From positions 1,262,301-1,326,300 of the forward strand of contig NZ_LBMT01000001.1 in the NCBI RefSeq assembly GCF_002005545.1: 64,000 nucleotides of DNA, read 5' to 3'. A program made the position numbers and the translations under genes. The notes under the pieces were generated by a model. It did no database searches. It was not told the origin of the DNA and saw only the letters and a program-made list of their open reading frames with translations. This document shows positions 63,779-64,000 of the stretch, one piece after another (position 1 is the first letter of the stretch; each line of letters opens with the position of its first letter). This DNA is from Streptococcus mitis. GTDB taxonomy: Bacteria > Bacillota > Bacilli > Lactobacillales > Streptococcaceae.

Positions 63779-64000
63779 TCAGTTTTTAAGCAAGTTTTTT
63801 AACTTTTGGTAGATGATTTCGTTTTCTTCTAGGCTATAGGAATTGGCACCACTTGCTAGAGGGTGGCCTCCACCATCATGTTCCTTGGCAATTTCATTGA
63901 TAGGATGGATTTTACTGCGTAAGCGAACACGGTAGTGACCATCAGCCTGTTCGACAAAAATTCCCCAAAGACTAACACTGTCAATGCGTCCAGGTGCACC
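63779..64000 (-). CDS. DHH family phosphoesterase, C-terminal end
   Basis: Reading the minus strand inward from the window edge gives 73 residues of a DHH/DHHA1 protein: GAPGRIDSVSLWGIFVEQ, the DHHA1 signature HDGGGHPLASGA and a C-terminal helix EIIYQKLKNLLKN, with the stop at 63779. The N-terminal catalytic DHH domain is outside the window. Such NrnA/Pde2-type proteins hydrolyse pApA or short oligoribonucleotides; a Pde2-like role in c-di-AMP breakdown is likely but cannot be checked here. rpmE2 lies downstream on the same strand. Confidence 0.88.
   Translation of the reverse strand, partial: GAPGRIDSVSLWGIFVEQADGHYRVRLRSKIHPINEIAKEHDGGGHPLASGANSYSLEENEIIYQKLKNLLKN

Overview
The window is low-GC Firmicute DNA from a mitis-group Streptococcus, most likely S. 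mitis or a close relative of S. pneumoniae. The evidence is four BOX repeats, a RUP-type miniature element, choline-binding (GW/YY-repeat) surface proteins, a histidine-triad (Pht) protein under an AdcR-like site, and the CiaRH and VicRKX two-component loci. Blocks that I remember as separate in reference pneumococcal genomes sit side by side here, which favours S. mitis or a close relative over a typical pneumococcus. That is recollection, not a comparison I ran.

Layout. 1-4.9 kb: end of the MTA/SAH nucleosidase gene, the chromosome-segregation gene rocS, a DEDDh exonuclease, a membrane glycerophosphodiesterase, two BOX elements and a membrane-anchored low-complexity protein. 5.0-10.3 kb: cysteine desulfurase plus thiI (tRNA thiolation), then a two-esterase plus ATP-grasp cassette. 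10.3-14.5 kb: a dead IS630-family transposase carrying a nested RUP, CodY-controlled ilvE and an oligopeptide-binding lipoprotein. 14.5-24 kb: tRNA-Tyr and tRNA-Gln, rpsA, a methionine-sulfoxide reductase, dnaX and the complete sufCDSUB Fe-S assembly operon. 24.2-27.6 kb: a second dead IS630-family element, then a small accessory cluster containing a DUF2829 (Tad2-like) protein, an SDR, and two decayed genes (NUDIX, ASCH) around an orphan PEP-utilising TIM-barrel protein. 27.7-36.2 kb: pepN, ciaRH and a 1175-residue Pht protein with seven histidine triads. 36.5-39 kb: an ABC-F gene with an attenuator-like leader and a BOX. 39-46.5 kb: yceD, nth, and the PyrR-attenuated pyrR-pyrB-carA-carB operon, interrupted by a 336-base structured, non-coding carA-carB interval. 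46.7-54.6 kb: ribF, yitT-like, degV-like, hup (HU), mutY and vicRKX. 54.6-55.4 kb: an ISL3-family remnant. 55.4-64 kb: ebfC/ybaB, a DUF6287 lipoprotein, a TM2 protein, two choline-binding proteins diverging from an Rgg regulator plus choline-binding amidase, a CodY-box lipoprotein related to EfeM/EfeO, rpmE2 and the end of a DHH phosphoesterase.

Themes. Metabolite-sensing regulation is readable from sequence: two perfect CodY boxes, a PyrR leader, an AdcR-like box, and CiaR and ABC-F leaders. The best candidate for something undescribed is the carA-carB interval. It carries two 50-base modules with identical flanks, a hairpin stem that covaries between the copies, and a conserved CTGWGA loop. 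Other strong observations are four genes with an extended -10 exactly six bases before the start codon (apparently leaderless), and both HhH DNA glycosylases (Nth, MutY) lacking the usual [4Fe-4S] cysteines.
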